From positions 1 through 64,000 of the forward strand of contig DCLA01000102.1 of assembly GCA_002320815.1 (NCBI GenBank): a DNA stretch of 64,000 bases. The letters are read 5' to 3'. Source of the stretch: Myxococcales bacterium UBA1660 (lineage in GTDB: Bacteria; Myxococcota_A; Polyangia; Polyangiales; Houyiibacteriaceae). The position numbers were made by a program, and so were the translations under genes. The notes under the pieces were generated by a model. It searched no databases and had not been told where the DNA came from. It was given only the letters and a program-made list of their open reading frames with translations. Positions 25,541 through 34,056 of this stretch are shown one piece after another; position 1 is the stretch's first letter; each line of letters begins with the position of its first letter.

Positions 25541-27781
25541 TCAGCCGTCCTGGGTCACCACCGGCGGGACCAGGAAGTAGACCTCGCGGTCGTCCAGGGG
25601 CGTGAACCCGTCGCCGAGCACGTCGATGCGCGCCCGGAAGACCTGGGGCATCGAGGTGGGCATGACCGTGGTGTTCATCTTGGGGATGATGTCGAAGCAC
25701 ACCGGCTGACCGGGCGGGACCGCCTGGAAGGTGTCGGGGACCGAGTCGGCGTCGATGCCCGGCCGGTCGACCACCGAGAAGCCGGTGGTGCAGCTCAGGC
25801 CAGGGGCGGCGGTGACGCGGGTCTCGAGGAAGTCCACGAAGGCGGCCACCGCGTCCACGGTCTCGCCGGGCTCGACCACGTCGACCGCGCGCGCGCTCAC
25901 GTCGATGGGCACCTCGGCCGCGTTCTCGATGGCGTCGACCACCGAGGTGCTCAGGCCGGTGCCGTCGGCGCCGATCTGGAAGAAGAAGGGCGCGGACGAC
26001 CCGCCGGCGTCGCGGGTGTCGGTGTCCGCGGAGATGGCGAGGAGCATGTCGCGCACCCGGGGCTGCCAACCGGCCGGGGTGGAGCCCTGGGAGCTGATGC
26101 CCACCACCCGGGCGCCGAGGTCGTTGAGCGCGGTGATGGCTTGGGCGTAGGTCGGCGGCGGACCGCTCACCCCGCTGTAGTTGATGGTGAACCCCTGGGT
26201 GGCCCAGAAGGAGTCGCCGGCCGCCGGGGTGTAGTTGTGGCTGATGGCGTCGGTGATCACCACGATGACCGGCACCGCGTCGGAGCGGAAACAGGCGAAG
26301 CCCAAGCGCCCCGCGGGGCAGCTCGGGCGGGCCTGGCCGTAAGGGATCTGGGTCCCGGTGGCGAGGGACCAGATGGCGGGCACCAGGCTCTCCGGGTAGT
26401 CGCCGCCGTATCCGAGGGCGAGGCCGTTGACCGCGTTCTGGGCGGTGGTCACCGAGGAGCTCATGGTGGACTGCTGGTAGAAGGGGATGTCCCCGCTCCC
26501 GCCCCAGGAACCGACCGGGTAGTCCTCGAAGCCGCCCACGCCGAACCAGGCGTCGGCGATGCGGGCGCGCACCTGGGGGATGATGGTCCCACTGAGGCTG
26601 GAGCGGAGCGCGGCGATCTCGCCGCCCATGGAGCCGGTGGTGTCCACCAGGAAGTAGACGTCCGCCTTGCGCAGGGTGGTGGCGAACTGCAGCGTGTCCC
26701 GGGTGGGATCCGGCGCGCCCATGTAGGGCACCACGAAGACGAAGTCGCCGCGGGCCCGGGGGTTGTCGCTGCCGTTCAGCGGGTCGGTGCCCGCGCCGAC
26801 CTCGACCACGTCGGTGACGCCGTCGCCGTCGGTGTCCGCGTGGGTCCGGCTGGTCCCCGCGGTGCGCTCGGCGGCGTCGCTGAGGCCGTCGTTGTCGCTG
26901 TCGAGGTCCCGGAAGTCGGGGCGCCCGTCGCCGTCGGTGTCCACCGGCGGGGTGAGCACGTCGGCGTCGCCGGCCTCCTGGGCGTCGGTCCACCCGTCGC
27001 CGTCGGTGTCCAGGTCGAAGCGGTCGGGGGTCCCGTCGCGGTCGGTGTCGGCGGCCTCCTCGTAGGCGTCGCCGATGGTGTCGCCGTCGGAGTCCACGTC
27101 CATGTAGTCCGGGGTGCCGTCGCCATCGTGATCGGGCGGGCTCGCGGGCATCCCGGCGAGCTCCAGGAGGTCGTCGAGGAAGTCGTTGTCGTTGTCGCGG
27201 TCGCGGTAGTCGAGGATCGAGTCGCCGTCGGCGTCCCCGGCGCCCTCGATGGCGTCACGGACGCCGTTGTCGTCGCTGTCGCGGTCGCGGTAGTCGGGGG
27301 TGCCGTCGAAGTCCGAGTCCACCGGCGGCGTGGAGATCGAGGTGTCACCCGCTTCCACCATGTCCGGGATGCCGTCGTCGTCCGAGTCCTCGTCGAGGTA
27401 GTCGGGGGTTCCGTCGCCGTCGGTGTCGTTGGGGGTCGGCCGGGTCGCGCCCTCGTCGAGGTCGGAGATGCCGTCGCCGTCGCTGTCGGTGGTGGACCCG
27501 GGGCCCATGTCCACCGGGGGCATGTCCGGCGGCCCCATGTCCTCGGGCTCGTCGGGGCCGAGGTCGGGGTCGACGGGCTCCATGTCCTCGCCCGGGGCAG
27601 CATCGCGGACGGGGCCGGCGTCGGGCCGGTCGGGGACCTGGCAGGTCCCGTCGATGCAGATGCCCTCGTCGCAGTCGACCGACGACGCGCAGGCCGGTCC
27701 GTCGCCGCCCCCGTCGTCGCCGCAGGCGAGGGCGAAGGTCAGGAGGGGGGCGAGGGCGAGGGCGCGGAAGGGTTTCACCAC
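25541..27781 (-). CDS. VWA-domain lipoprotein with thrombospondin type 3 repeats
   Basis: A 746-residue lipoprotein from GTG: ALALAPLLTFALAC, then GDDGGG. A short Cys segment (SSVDCDEGICIDGTCQVP) precedes an acidic Pro linker. About ten thrombospondin type 3-like calcium loops follow at residues 95-335 (DSDGDGISDLDEGA, DTDGDGTPDYLDED, DSDNDGLSDAAERT), ending in GTDPLNGSDNP. Then comes a von Willebrand factor A domain with MIDAS-like DVYFLVDTTGSMGGE near residue 370, in which DxT replaces DxS. The distal VWA residues (VIVVITDAISHNY, LGARVVGISSQG) are present. The likely role is calcium-dependent adhesion at the cell surface. The downstream PhnD-like gene is coupled. Confidence 0.85.
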   Translation of the reverse strand: MVKPFRALALAPLLTFALACGDDGGGDGPACASSVDCDEGICIDGTCQVPDRPDAGPVRDAAPGEDMEPVDPDLGPDEPEDMGPPDMPPVDMGPGSTTDSDGDGISDLDEGATRPTPNDTDGDGTPDYLDEDSDDDGIPDMVEAGDTSISTPPVDSDFDGTPDYRDRDSDDNGVRDAIEGAGDADGDSILDYRDRDNDNDFLDDLLELAGMPASPPDHDGDGTPDYMDVDSDGDTIGDAYEEAADTDRDGTPDRFDLDTDGDGWTDAQEAGDADVLTPPVDTDGDGRPDFRDLDSDNDGLSDAAERTAGTSRTHADTDGDGVTDVVEVGAGTDPLNGSDNPRARGDFVFVVPYMGAPDPTRDTLQFATTLRKADVYFLVDTTGSMGGEIAALRSSLSGTIIPQVRARIADAWFGVGGFEDYPVGSWGGSGDIPFYQQSTMSSSVTTAQNAVNGLALGYGGDYPESLVPAIWSLATGTQIPYGQARPSCPAGRLGFACFRSDAVPVIVVITDAISHNYTPAAGDSFWATQGFTINYSGVSGPPPTYAQAITALNDLGARVVGISSQGSTPAGWQPRVRDMLLAISADTDTRDAGGSSAPFFFQIGADGTGLSTSVVDAIENAAEVPIDVSARAVDVVEPGETVDAVAAFVDFLETRVTAAPGLSCTTGFSVVDRPGIDADSVPDTFQAVPPGQPVCFDIIPKMNTTVMPTSMPQVFRARIDVLGDGFTPLDDREVYFLVPPVVTQDG

Positions 27782-27933
27782 CCGCCCAGTCTACCAGGAT
27801 CGGGGCGCGCTTCCCTATCGCGCGCTGCGCCGCTCGCGACGCTGCGCCACGGGCCGGACGGGCGACGAGGGTCCGTGGGACCGCGAGCCATCGTGGGGTC
27901 GCGCTCGCGCACTCCGGGCCCCATGATCCCCGG

Positions 27934-28350
27934 ATGCGTCACATCGACCCGCTCATCCAGAGCTGGCTCCTCGTCGCCGAGGACGGCTCGAAGTTGGACG
28001 AGCTCCTCGCCCAGTACCACCCGGAGGTGCACTTCCGGGATCCCATGCAGGAGGTCCGGGGCCTGGCGGCGTTCCGCGAGACCATGGACAGCTTCCGCGA
28101 CGGGGCCAAGGCGTTGGAGATCGACTTCGAGGACGTGGTCGCCGTGGGCTCCTCGGCGGTGCTCGTGTGGCGCATGGACCTGACGCCCAAGGTCGGCCCC
28201 GCGCTGCAGATCGACGGCACCTCGCACCTGCGCTTCGAGGACGGCCTGGTGGTCTACCAACGCGACTACTGGGATCTCGCCGACAGCCTGGTGAGCACCT
28301 TCCCGGGGCTCCGGCGCGCATGGCGGGCGCTGATGAAGCCCTTCACCTGA
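27934..28350 (+). CDS. SnoaL-like / NTF2-fold protein
   Basis: A 138-residue protein with the alpha+beta cone pattern of SnoaL-like proteins: an N-terminal helix (IDPLIQSWLLVAED), ELLAQYHPEVHFRDPMQEVRG with the typical His/Asp before the first strand, GLAAFRETMDSFRDG, and paired strands ending in LRFEDGLVVYQRDYWD. The family includes small-molecule isomerases, cyclases and stress proteins. Substrate unknown. It is a single gene, convergent with mvaS, and followed by a strong inverted repeat. Confidence 0.75.
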   Translation: MRHIDPLIQSWLLVAEDGSKLDELLAQYHPEVHFRDPMQEVRGLAAFRETMDSFRDGAKALEIDFEDVVAVGSSAVLVWRMDLTPKVGPALQIDGTSHLRFEDGLVVYQRDYWDLADSLVSTFPGLRRAWRALMKPFT

Positions 28351-28372
28351 GCGGCCGGTGGGGCCCAAAAGG

Positions 28373-28407
28373 CGACGGGCGCGACCTCGTGGAGATCGCG
28401 CCCGTCG
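28373..28407 (+). terminator. Inverted repeat between convergent genes
   Basis: A perfect 12-bp stem with arms 28373-28384 (CGACGGGCGCGA) and 28396-28407 (TCGCGCCCGTCG) and an 11-base loop. It lies between the stops of the SnoaL-like gene (plus) and mvaS (minus), so it can terminate either transcript. No T-run follows, which is common in high-GC myxobacterial DNA. Confidence 0.75.
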
Positions 28408-28426
28408 GCTCGTCAGGAGCTGGCGT

Positions 28427-29545
28427 TCACTCGGCCGCGGCGAGCCGCGCGCCGCGGAGGGCGTCGTACTCGTCCTGGCTGACCAGGCGGCGGGACTTCA
28501 GGTCCTCGGCGACCTCGTCGGCCCACGGCGCGGCGGCGGCGCCCTCGGCGGCCTCGATCACCAGGAGCTCGGAGCCGAAGCCCGAACCGTAGCTGAAGGC
28601 GCCGATGCGCTGACCGGCGGCGCGACCCGCGAGGGCCTGGGCGACGCTGATCCAGAGGCTGGCGGTGTAGCCGTTCCCGCTCTTCCGGTTCCAGTCCATG
28701 GTGGGGTTCACCATGCCCTCGTAGAACGACGAGGTGGCCTCGGGGGTCCACTCGAAGCTCTCGCCGAGCTGGCCGACGGCCTTCTTGACCATCTTGGGGA
28801 AGGGCACGTGGAAGCAGACGGCGGCGAAGTCGGCCAGGGCGTCCGCGGGGGTGCGATCGCCGACGAGCTGCTGGAAGCACTCCTCGGTGGCCTTCTTGTA
28901 GCAGTCGAGGCTCAGCTTGCCCTCGACCGAGGGGAAGGAGTCGCCGACGGGGCGCCAGAAGTCGAAGGCCGGCTCGGCGTAGGCGAAGCTCTCGGTGGCG
29001 ATACGGGCCACCTTCGGCTCGGCGATGATCATCGCCACGGCGCCGGCGCCCTGGGTGGGCTCGCCCGGATCCTTCGGGGCGTAGAGGGCGACGTCGGAGG
29101 CGATGACCAGGGCGGCCTTGCCGCGGGCCGCGCCGCTGAGGCGCCACTCGAGGGCCTGGCGCAGGGCGACGGTGCCGCCGTAGCAGGCGTGCTTGGTCTC
29201 GTAGGAGCGGATGCGACCGCGCAGCCCGAGCTCCTCGGCGACGAAGGCGCTGAGCGGGCGGCTCATGTCCACGGCGCTCTCGCTGCCGACCACCAGGAGG
29301 CCGATGTCCTCCACCGAGCCACCCCACTGGGCGAGCGCGCGCTTGGCGGCGCCCACGGCCAGATCGACCACCCCGTAACCCTCCGGGCAGAGAGCCATCT
29401 CGTCGCAGCCCAGGCCGAGGGTGTACTTGTCGGGATCGACGCCCCGGAGCGCGGCCAGCTCGCGCACGTCCATGGCGAGGGGGGGCAGCTGGACGCCGAT
29501 GGCGGCGATGCCGGTGTTGGGGTCGAAGTGAAGAGCGTCGGTCAT
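28427..29545 (-). CDS. mvaS: Hydroxymethylglutaryl-CoA synthase
   Basis: A 372-residue thiolase-fold enzyme that condenses acetyl-CoA with acetoacetyl-CoA to HMG-CoA. The catalytic triad is visible: Glu in VVGSESAVDMSRP (about residue 88), Cys in ETKHACYGGTVALRQ (about residue 120) and His in VCFHVPFPKM (about residue 247). SYGSGFGSE near the C-terminus is the usual substrate-loop motif. Length matches bacterial MvaS. In myxobacteria the enzyme feeds isoprenoids and, in Myxococcus, an alternative isovaleryl-CoA route. No other mevalonate gene is adjacent. Palindromic sites upstream suggest control by a repressor. Confidence 0.9.
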   Translation of the reverse strand: MTDALHFDPNTGIAAIGVQLPPLAMDVRELAALRGVDPDKYTLGLGCDEMALCPEGYGVVDLAVGAAKRALAQWGGSVEDIGLLVVGSESAVDMSRPLSAFVAEELGLRGRIRSYETKHACYGGTVALRQALEWRLSGAARGKAALVIASDVALYAPKDPGEPTQGAGAVAMIIAEPKVARIATESFAYAEPAFDFWRPVGDSFPSVEGKLSLDCYKKATEECFQQLVGDRTPADALADFAAVCFHVPFPKMVKKAVGQLGESFEWTPEATSSFYEGMVNPTMDWNRKSGNGYTASLWISVAQALAGRAAGQRIGAFSYGSGFGSELLVIEAAEGAAAAPWADEVAEDLKSRRLVSQDEYDALRGARLAAAE

Positions 29546-29644
29546 GAGCCAGATCCTTTCGTGGCGCAGGGCGCCTGGGGCGCGGAGCGCCTACCTCGGC
29601 GCGCACTCTTGCCCTGGGCGGCGTGAGGGGGCGCACGAAAGGGG

Positions 29645-29723
29645 GTGAACCGCCTTCACACCCGATGAGCCGCCGCTCCACGCTCGTGAACGTGTTCTTC
29701 CTGCAGGCTGTGAACATGTTCAC
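29645..29723. promoter_or_regulatory. Three GTGAAC-type palindromes upstream of mvaS
   Basis: Three related inverted repeats lie in the 228-bp divergent region. They are GTGAACCGCCTTCAC (29645-29659), GTGAACGTGTTC (29686-29697, imperfect) and the perfect 14-bp palindrome GTGAACATGTTCAC (29710-29723). The last two are centred 24 bp apart. They look like operators for a dimeric repressor such as a TetR-type protein acting on mvaS and/or the divergent gene; no regulator gene is adjacent. Confidence 0.55.
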
Positions 29724-29773
29724 CTGAACGGGAAGTCGGACGACCGGTCTCCAATTCGCTACTCTCCCGCGCG

Positions 29774-30361
29774 ATGGGGCAGAAGAAGAGGCAGCGGGCG
29801 ACGCATCGGGGGTTCGGCGAGCCGGCCCGCCGGGTGTCGACCGACGAGGTGGAACAGGGGAAGACGCGGCCGCCGGATCTGGCGGAGCCGGGGACGGGCT
29901 CGGCCGAAGTGACCGAGCCGGACATCCCCACCCCGGCGGTCCCCCGGGAGAACTCGCTGGCCCTGGACATCGAGCACATCCACGAGACCGGGTCGCCGGC
30001 GCTCTTCACCGGCCCCTGGCGCGCCATCGAGGTGTGGACCCGGAACCGTATCTATGGGGTCGACGGCGCGATGATCTGCCGCTCGGTGGTCGACCGGGCC
30101 TCCGGCGGGTCGCTCGCCGAGCACCCCGCCCTGGGCGCGCGCCTCCTGGGGGGGCAGCACCGGGACGAGTCGGGGCGGATCCTTTGGGTGGCGCACCCGC
30201 TCCCCGCGCGCGGGGGCGCCGCGGTCTTCGCCGAAGGCATCGGCAAGCGGCTCAAGGTCTCCGAGACCTCGGACGTGACCCGGGTGGTCGTGCGTCAGCG
30301 GGTGGTCTCGGTCGCGCCCGACGCGCCGCCGCCCCGCTGGGACGAAGTCACCGGCGACTGA
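29774..30361 (+). CDS. Hypothetical protein
   Basis: A 195-residue protein with a basic, low-complexity N-terminus (residues 1-55) and a compact C-terminal part: ALFTGPWRAIEVWTRNRIYG, MICRSVVDRASG, RILWVAHPLPARGGAAVFAE, SDVTRVVVRQRVVSV. The C-terminal part is strand-rich and has no membrane segment or signal peptide. No family recognised. It ends 5 bp before the NRAMP-like transporter gene, so the pair is probably cotranscribed. Confidence 0.55.
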   Translation: MGQKKRQRATHRGFGEPARRVSTDEVEQGKTRPPDLAEPGTGSAEVTEPDIPTPAVPRENSLALDIEHIHETGSPALFTGPWRAIEVWTRNRIYGVDGAMICRSVVDRASGGSLAEHPALGARLLGGQHRDESGRILWVAHPLPARGGAAVFAEGIGKRLKVSETSDVTRVVVRQRVVSVAPDAPPPRWDEVTGD

Positions 30362-30366
30362 CCGCC

Positions 30367-31644
30367 ATGACCGACACCGTCGCCGCTGCCCCGGACTCGG
30401 GGCGCTCGCTGTGGAAGGCGTTGGGGCCGGGGATCCTCTTCGCCGGCGCCGCCATCGGCGTCTCCCATCTGGTCCAGTCCACCCGCGCCGGCGCGTCCCA
30501 CGGGCTGGCGCTGATCGGCTTCGTGCTCCTGGCCAACGCGGTGAAGTACCCGGCGTTCCGCTTCGGGCCCCAGTACTCGGCGGCCACCGGGACCTCGCTC
30601 CTCGAGGGCTACCGCAAGCGCGGCAAGGTCGCGCTGAGCCTCTACCTCCTGGTCACCCTGGGGACGATGCTCACCGTCCAGGCGGCGGTGGCGCTGGTGA
30701 CCGCGGCCATCTTCCTGGCGCTCACCGGCATCGGGCTGGGGCCGGTGGTGATGGTGGCCATCCTCCTGGCCTTCTGCATCGGGCTCCTGGCGGTGGGTCA
30801 GTACCGCTGGCTGGACGCGGTGACCAAGGTCGCCGTGGGCACCTTCACGGTGGCCACCCTGATCGCGACCGCCGTGGCGCTCCCGCGGGTGTCGGGCCCC
30901 TTCGTGCCCGACTTCGGCACCTTCACCACCGCCGACGTGCTCTTCCTCGCCGGGCTGGTCGGCTGGATGCCCAGCGCCATCGACATCTCGGTGTGGCAGT
31001 CGCTGTGGACCCTGGCCCGCGCGCGGCAGACCGGCGACCGACCGACGGTCCGGGGCGCGGTCTTCGACTTCCACGTGGGCTACTTCGGCACCGTGGTCCT
31101 GGCCCTCTGCTTCCTGGTCCTGGGCGCGGCGGTGATGCGCGGGGTGGATCTCGGCAACGCGCCCGCGGCGGCGGTGGGGACCCAGCTCGTCTCCCTCTAC
31201 GCCGAGACCCTCGGCGAGTGGACCCGGCCGCTCATCGGGGCCTCGGCCTTCCTGGTGATGTTCTCCACCACCTTCACCGTGGTCGACGGGTTCCCCCGGG
31301 CGCTGGCCGTCCTCGCCGACCGCTTCCGCGGCCCCGAGGTCCCCGAGGAGGCCACCGGCGAAGGGGACCGCCGGGTCTACTGGGGCGGCACGGCGGTGCT
31401 CTTCGGCGGCTCGCTGTTGGTCCTGCACTTCGCGCTCAGCTCGCTGGGCGCGATGGTGGACCTGGCGACGACCCTCTCTTTCCTCACCGCGCCGCTGCTC
31501 TCGCTGCTCAATCACCGAGCCATGCTCGGCGCCGAGGTCCCCCCCGAAGGACGTCCCTCGGCGGCGCTACGCTGGGCGAGCTGGGGCGGAATCGTGGCGC
31601 AATCGGCGTTCGCGGTGTACTACCTGGCCCTTCGGTTCGGCTGA
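30367..31644 (+). CDS. NRAMP-family transporter lacking the DPGN metal motif
   Basis: A 425-residue inner-membrane protein with about 11 helices of LeuT/NRAMP type. TM1 starts with LGPGILFAGAAIGVSHLVQS, where canonical metal transporters have DPGN. In the TM6 region GWMPSAIDISVWQS replaces the MPHN-type motif. A group of NRAMP-related proteins in Bacteroidetes and myxobacteria shares the GVSHLVQSTRAGA signature, so this is probably a real subfamily with a different substrate, not a decayed gene. Substrate unknown. The Ca/Na antiporter gene starts 5 bp after its stop. Confidence 0.8.
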   Translation: MTDTVAAAPDSGRSLWKALGPGILFAGAAIGVSHLVQSTRAGASHGLALIGFVLLANAVKYPAFRFGPQYSAATGTSLLEGYRKRGKVALSLYLLVTLGTMLTVQAAVALVTAAIFLALTGIGLGPVVMVAILLAFCIGLLAVGQYRWLDAVTKVAVGTFTVATLIATAVALPRVSGPFVPDFGTFTTADVLFLAGLVGWMPSAIDISVWQSLWTLARARQTGDRPTVRGAVFDFHVGYFGTVVLALCFLVLGAAVMRGVDLGNAPAAAVGTQLVSLYAETLGEWTRPLIGASAFLVMFSTTFTVVDGFPRALAVLADRFRGPEVPEEATGEGDRRVYWGGTAVLFGGSLLVLHFALSSLGAMVDLATTLSFLTAPLLSLLNHRAMLGAEVPPEGRPSAALRWASWGGIVAQSAFAVYYLALRFG

Positions 31645-31649
31645 ATCCC

Positions 31650-32609
31650 TTGGAGATCCTCCTCCCCGTACTCGCCGTCTTGGGCGGCTTCGTGGCGCTC
31701 GTCTGGGCTGCCGACCGCTTCGTGATGGGAGCGGCGGCGGTGGCGCACAACAGCGGCGTCTCGCCCCTGGTCATCGGGCTCACCATCGTGGGCTTCGGCA
31801 CCTCGGCGCCGGAGATGCTGGTCTCCAGCGTGGCCGCCTACAACGGGGTGGCCAACCTCTCCATCGGCAACGCGGTGGGCTCCAACATCGCCAACGTGGC
31901 CCTGGTGTTGGGCCTCGCGGCGATGGTTCGCCCGCTCCAGATCCACCCCAAGGTGATGGGCCGGGAGCTCCCGGTGATGATCCTGGTGATGCTCTTCGCC
32001 GCCGGGCTGATGCTCGACGGCGAGCTGGGGCGCGTCGACGGGATTCTGCTCCTGGTGGGGCTCCTGGTGATGGTGACCTTCGTGGTCCGCGAGGGGCTCC
32101 GCTCGGACGACGAGCCGCCGGACCTGGAGGAGCTGCCCGACGAGATGAAGACCGGCGTGGCCGTCTTCTGGATCGTCGCCGGCCTGGCGGTGCTCCTGGC
32201 GTCGTCGGAGATGCTGGTGTGGGGCGCCACCGCGGTGGCCCAGCTCTTCGGGGTCAGCGAGCGGGTCATCGGCCTGACGGTGGTGGCCTTCGGCACCAGC
32301 TTGCCCGAGCTGGCCGCGACCCTGGTGGCCGCCAAGCGCGGCGAGCACGACATCGCCGTGGGCAACGTGGTGGGCTCCAACGTCTTCAACACCCTGGGCG
32401 TGTTGGGGCTGCCGGGCATCATCCAGCCCGGCCGGGCGGACGCGCTGGTGATGCGCCTCGACGTGCCGGTGATGATCGGCGTGGCCGCGCTCCTCTGGGT
32501 GCTGGCGCGGGTCTTCCGGCCCTACAGCCACCTGGGCCGGGTGCGGGGCGGGCTCCTGGTCGTGGTGTACTTCGCCTACGCGGTGGGCGTGTACCTCTAC
32601 GTGTCCTGA
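31650..32609 (+). CDS. Calcium/cation antiporter (CaCA family, YrbG-like)
   Basis: A 319-residue protein starting at TTG 31650 (MEILLPVLAVLGGFVALVWA), 5 bp after the NRAMP-like gene. The two alpha-repeats are clear: VIGLTIVGFGTSAPEMLVS near residue 42 with GNAVGSNIANVALVLGLAA, and VIGLTVVAFGTSLPELAATL near residue 206 with GNVVGSNVFNTLGVLGL. A short acidic cytoplasmic loop (DDEPPDLEELPDE) joins the halves. It exports Ca2+ (or another cation) in exchange for Na+ or H+. The 3' end overlaps the convergent EamA gene by 13 bp. Confidence 0.88.
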   Translation: MEILLPVLAVLGGFVALVWAADRFVMGAAAVAHNSGVSPLVIGLTIVGFGTSAPEMLVSSVAAYNGVANLSIGNAVGSNIANVALVLGLAAMVRPLQIHPKVMGRELPVMILVMLFAAGLMLDGELGRVDGILLLVGLLVMVTFVVREGLRSDDEPPDLEELPDEMKTGVAVFWIVAGLAVLLASSEMLVWGATAVAQLFGVSERVIGLTVVAFGTSLPELAATLVAAKRGEHDIAVGNVVGSNVFNTLGVLGLPGIIQPGRADALVMRLDVPVMIGVAALLWVLARVFRPYSHLGRVRGGLLVVVYFAYAVGVYLYVS

Positions 32610-33448
32610 CGGAGCACCAGCGCCAGGCCGGCGCCGACGATGAGCACCCCGCCGGCCATCGCCCAGGGCGAGGGCAGGGCGCCCCAGACGACCAGGTCCC
32701 CGACGACGCCGAAGAGCGGCGCGGCGTAGCTCGCGGCGGCGACGGTGCTCGCCTTCTCGATGCGGTAGGCGTGGGTGATGCAGAGCTGACCGATCATGGT
32801 GCAGCCGCCGACCAGTAGCAGGGGGAGCACCAGATGCGTCGGGGGGAACCCGGGCAGGTGACCCTGGATCAGCAGCACGCCGACGGTGGCGATGAGCCCG
32901 GTCCCGGCCTGCAGCGCGAAGACGATGGCGTCCGGGTTCTCGGTGGCGCCCAGCCGCCGGACGGCGATGTGCGCGAGGGCCGAGGCGGTGGCCGCGCCCA
33001 GGGCCCAGAGGCCGTAGGTGGAACCCACCTGGAGCTGCGGCCCCACGATGAGCGCCGAGCCCACCATACCGGCCAGGAGCAGGAGCCAGAGGGTGCTCGT
33101 GGAGCGCTCGGTCGCGCCCAGGAAGACCGGCGCCAGCAACGCGACCAGGATCGGCTGGGTCCGGCCGATGATGGTGAGGTCCGCCAGGGCCAGGCCCTTG
33201 GCGGCGGTGAAGAACCCCAGCATGGCCAGGAAGCCCACGAACACCCGCGCGGCCAGGAGCCGGCGGTTGTGGAGGGCGAGCCCGGTCCGCGCGGCGAGGA
33301 AGAACGCGATGGGCGCGCTCACCGCCGAGCGCCAGACGATCACCTCCAGGGGCCCGAGCTCGGCGCGGGCGACCTTCACCGCGCCCACCATCGCGGTGAA
33401 CGCGGCGGTCGCGGCGAGCATCAGCAGCGGGCCGCGGCGGACCTTCAC
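32597..33448 (-). CDS. EamA/DMT-family exporter
   Basis: A 283-residue protein with ten predicted helices in two EamA halves (GAVKVARAELGPLEVIVWRS; IEKASTVAAASYAAPLFGVV). From GTG 33448 the N-terminus MKVRRGPLLMLAATAAFTAM is ready for membrane insertion. The start overlaps the stop of the DUF938 gene (GTGA), so the two are translationally coupled. DMT exporters move metabolites or amino acids outward. A link to the product of the methyltransferase is possible but unsupported. Confidence 0.85.
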   Translation of the reverse strand: MKVRRGPLLMLAATAAFTAMVGAVKVARAELGPLEVIVWRSAVSAPIAFFLAARTGLALHNRRLLAARVFVGFLAMLGFFTAAKGLALADLTIIGRTQPILVALLAPVFLGATERSTSTLWLLLLAGMVGSALIVGPQLQVGSTYGLWALGAATASALAHIAVRRLGATENPDAIVFALQAGTGLIATVGVLLIQGHLPGFPPTHLVLPLLLVGGCTMIGQLCITHAYRIEKASTVAAASYAAPLFGVVGDLVVWGALPSPWAMAGGVLIVGAGLALVLRQDT

Positions 33449-34047
33449 TCGGCGGATTGTTTGCGCCAGACCAGGGTGAAGTTGTTGGCGGGCATGGTCA
33501 CTCGCTCCTCCAGGTGGAGCCCGTGGGCCGCGGCCAGGGCCTCGAGCTCGGCGAGGTCGCGGACCCCCCAGCGAGGATCCCGCGCCTTCAGGCTCTCGTC
33601 GAAGGCGGCGTTGCTCGGCGCGGTGTGCGCGCCGTCGATGCGGTAGGGCCCATAGGTCACCAGCGGCGCCCCCGAAGGGAGGATCGCGCCGGCGCCGCGC
33701 ATCAGGCCTTCGCTCGCCTCGATGGGGCTGATGTGGATCATGTTGATGGCCACCACCGCTGCGGCCTGGGCCAGGGGCCAGGCCGGCTGGGTGACGTCGA
33801 GGTCCAAGGGCGCTCGCAGGTTCGGGGTGCCCTCGGCGTCCCGCCAGGCGGCGATGCTCTCGCGGGCCGCGGCGTCGGGATCCGTCGGCTGCCATTCGAG
33901 GCCCGGGAAGGCGGCCGCGAAGTGCAGGGCGTGTTCACCGGTGCCGGCGGCGATCTCCAGGACGCGGCCCCGGTCCGGGAGCACCCGGCGGAGCACCTCG
34001 AGGATCGGGTCGCGGTTGCGGCTGGTGGCGGGGGCGTGCCTGCGCAT
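33445..34047 (-). CDS. DUF938 SAM-dependent methyltransferase-like protein
   Basis: A 200-residue class I methyltransferase fold from ATG 34047 (MRRHAPATSRNRDPILEVLR). Motif I is GRVLEIAAGTGEHALHFAAA, followed by LEWQPTDPDAAARESI, AAVVAINMIHISPIEASEGL, PLVTYGPYRIDGAHTAPSN and SLKARDPRWGVRDLAELEAL, all hallmarks of DUF938. The substrate is not known for the family. It is the first gene of a two-gene unit with the exporter. Its start is only 9 bp from the nearest possible ATG of the divergent RCC1 gene. Confidence 0.88.
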   Translation of the reverse strand: MRRHAPATSRNRDPILEVLRRVLPDRGRVLEIAAGTGEHALHFAAAFPGLEWQPTDPDAAARESIAAWRDAEGTPNLRAPLDLDVTQPAWPLAQAAAVVAINMIHISPIEASEGLMRGAGAILPSGAPLVTYGPYRIDGAHTAPSNAAFDESLKARDPRWGVRDLAELEALAAAHGLHLEERVTMPANNFTLVWRKQSAE

Positions 34048-34056
34048 GCCGGGACC

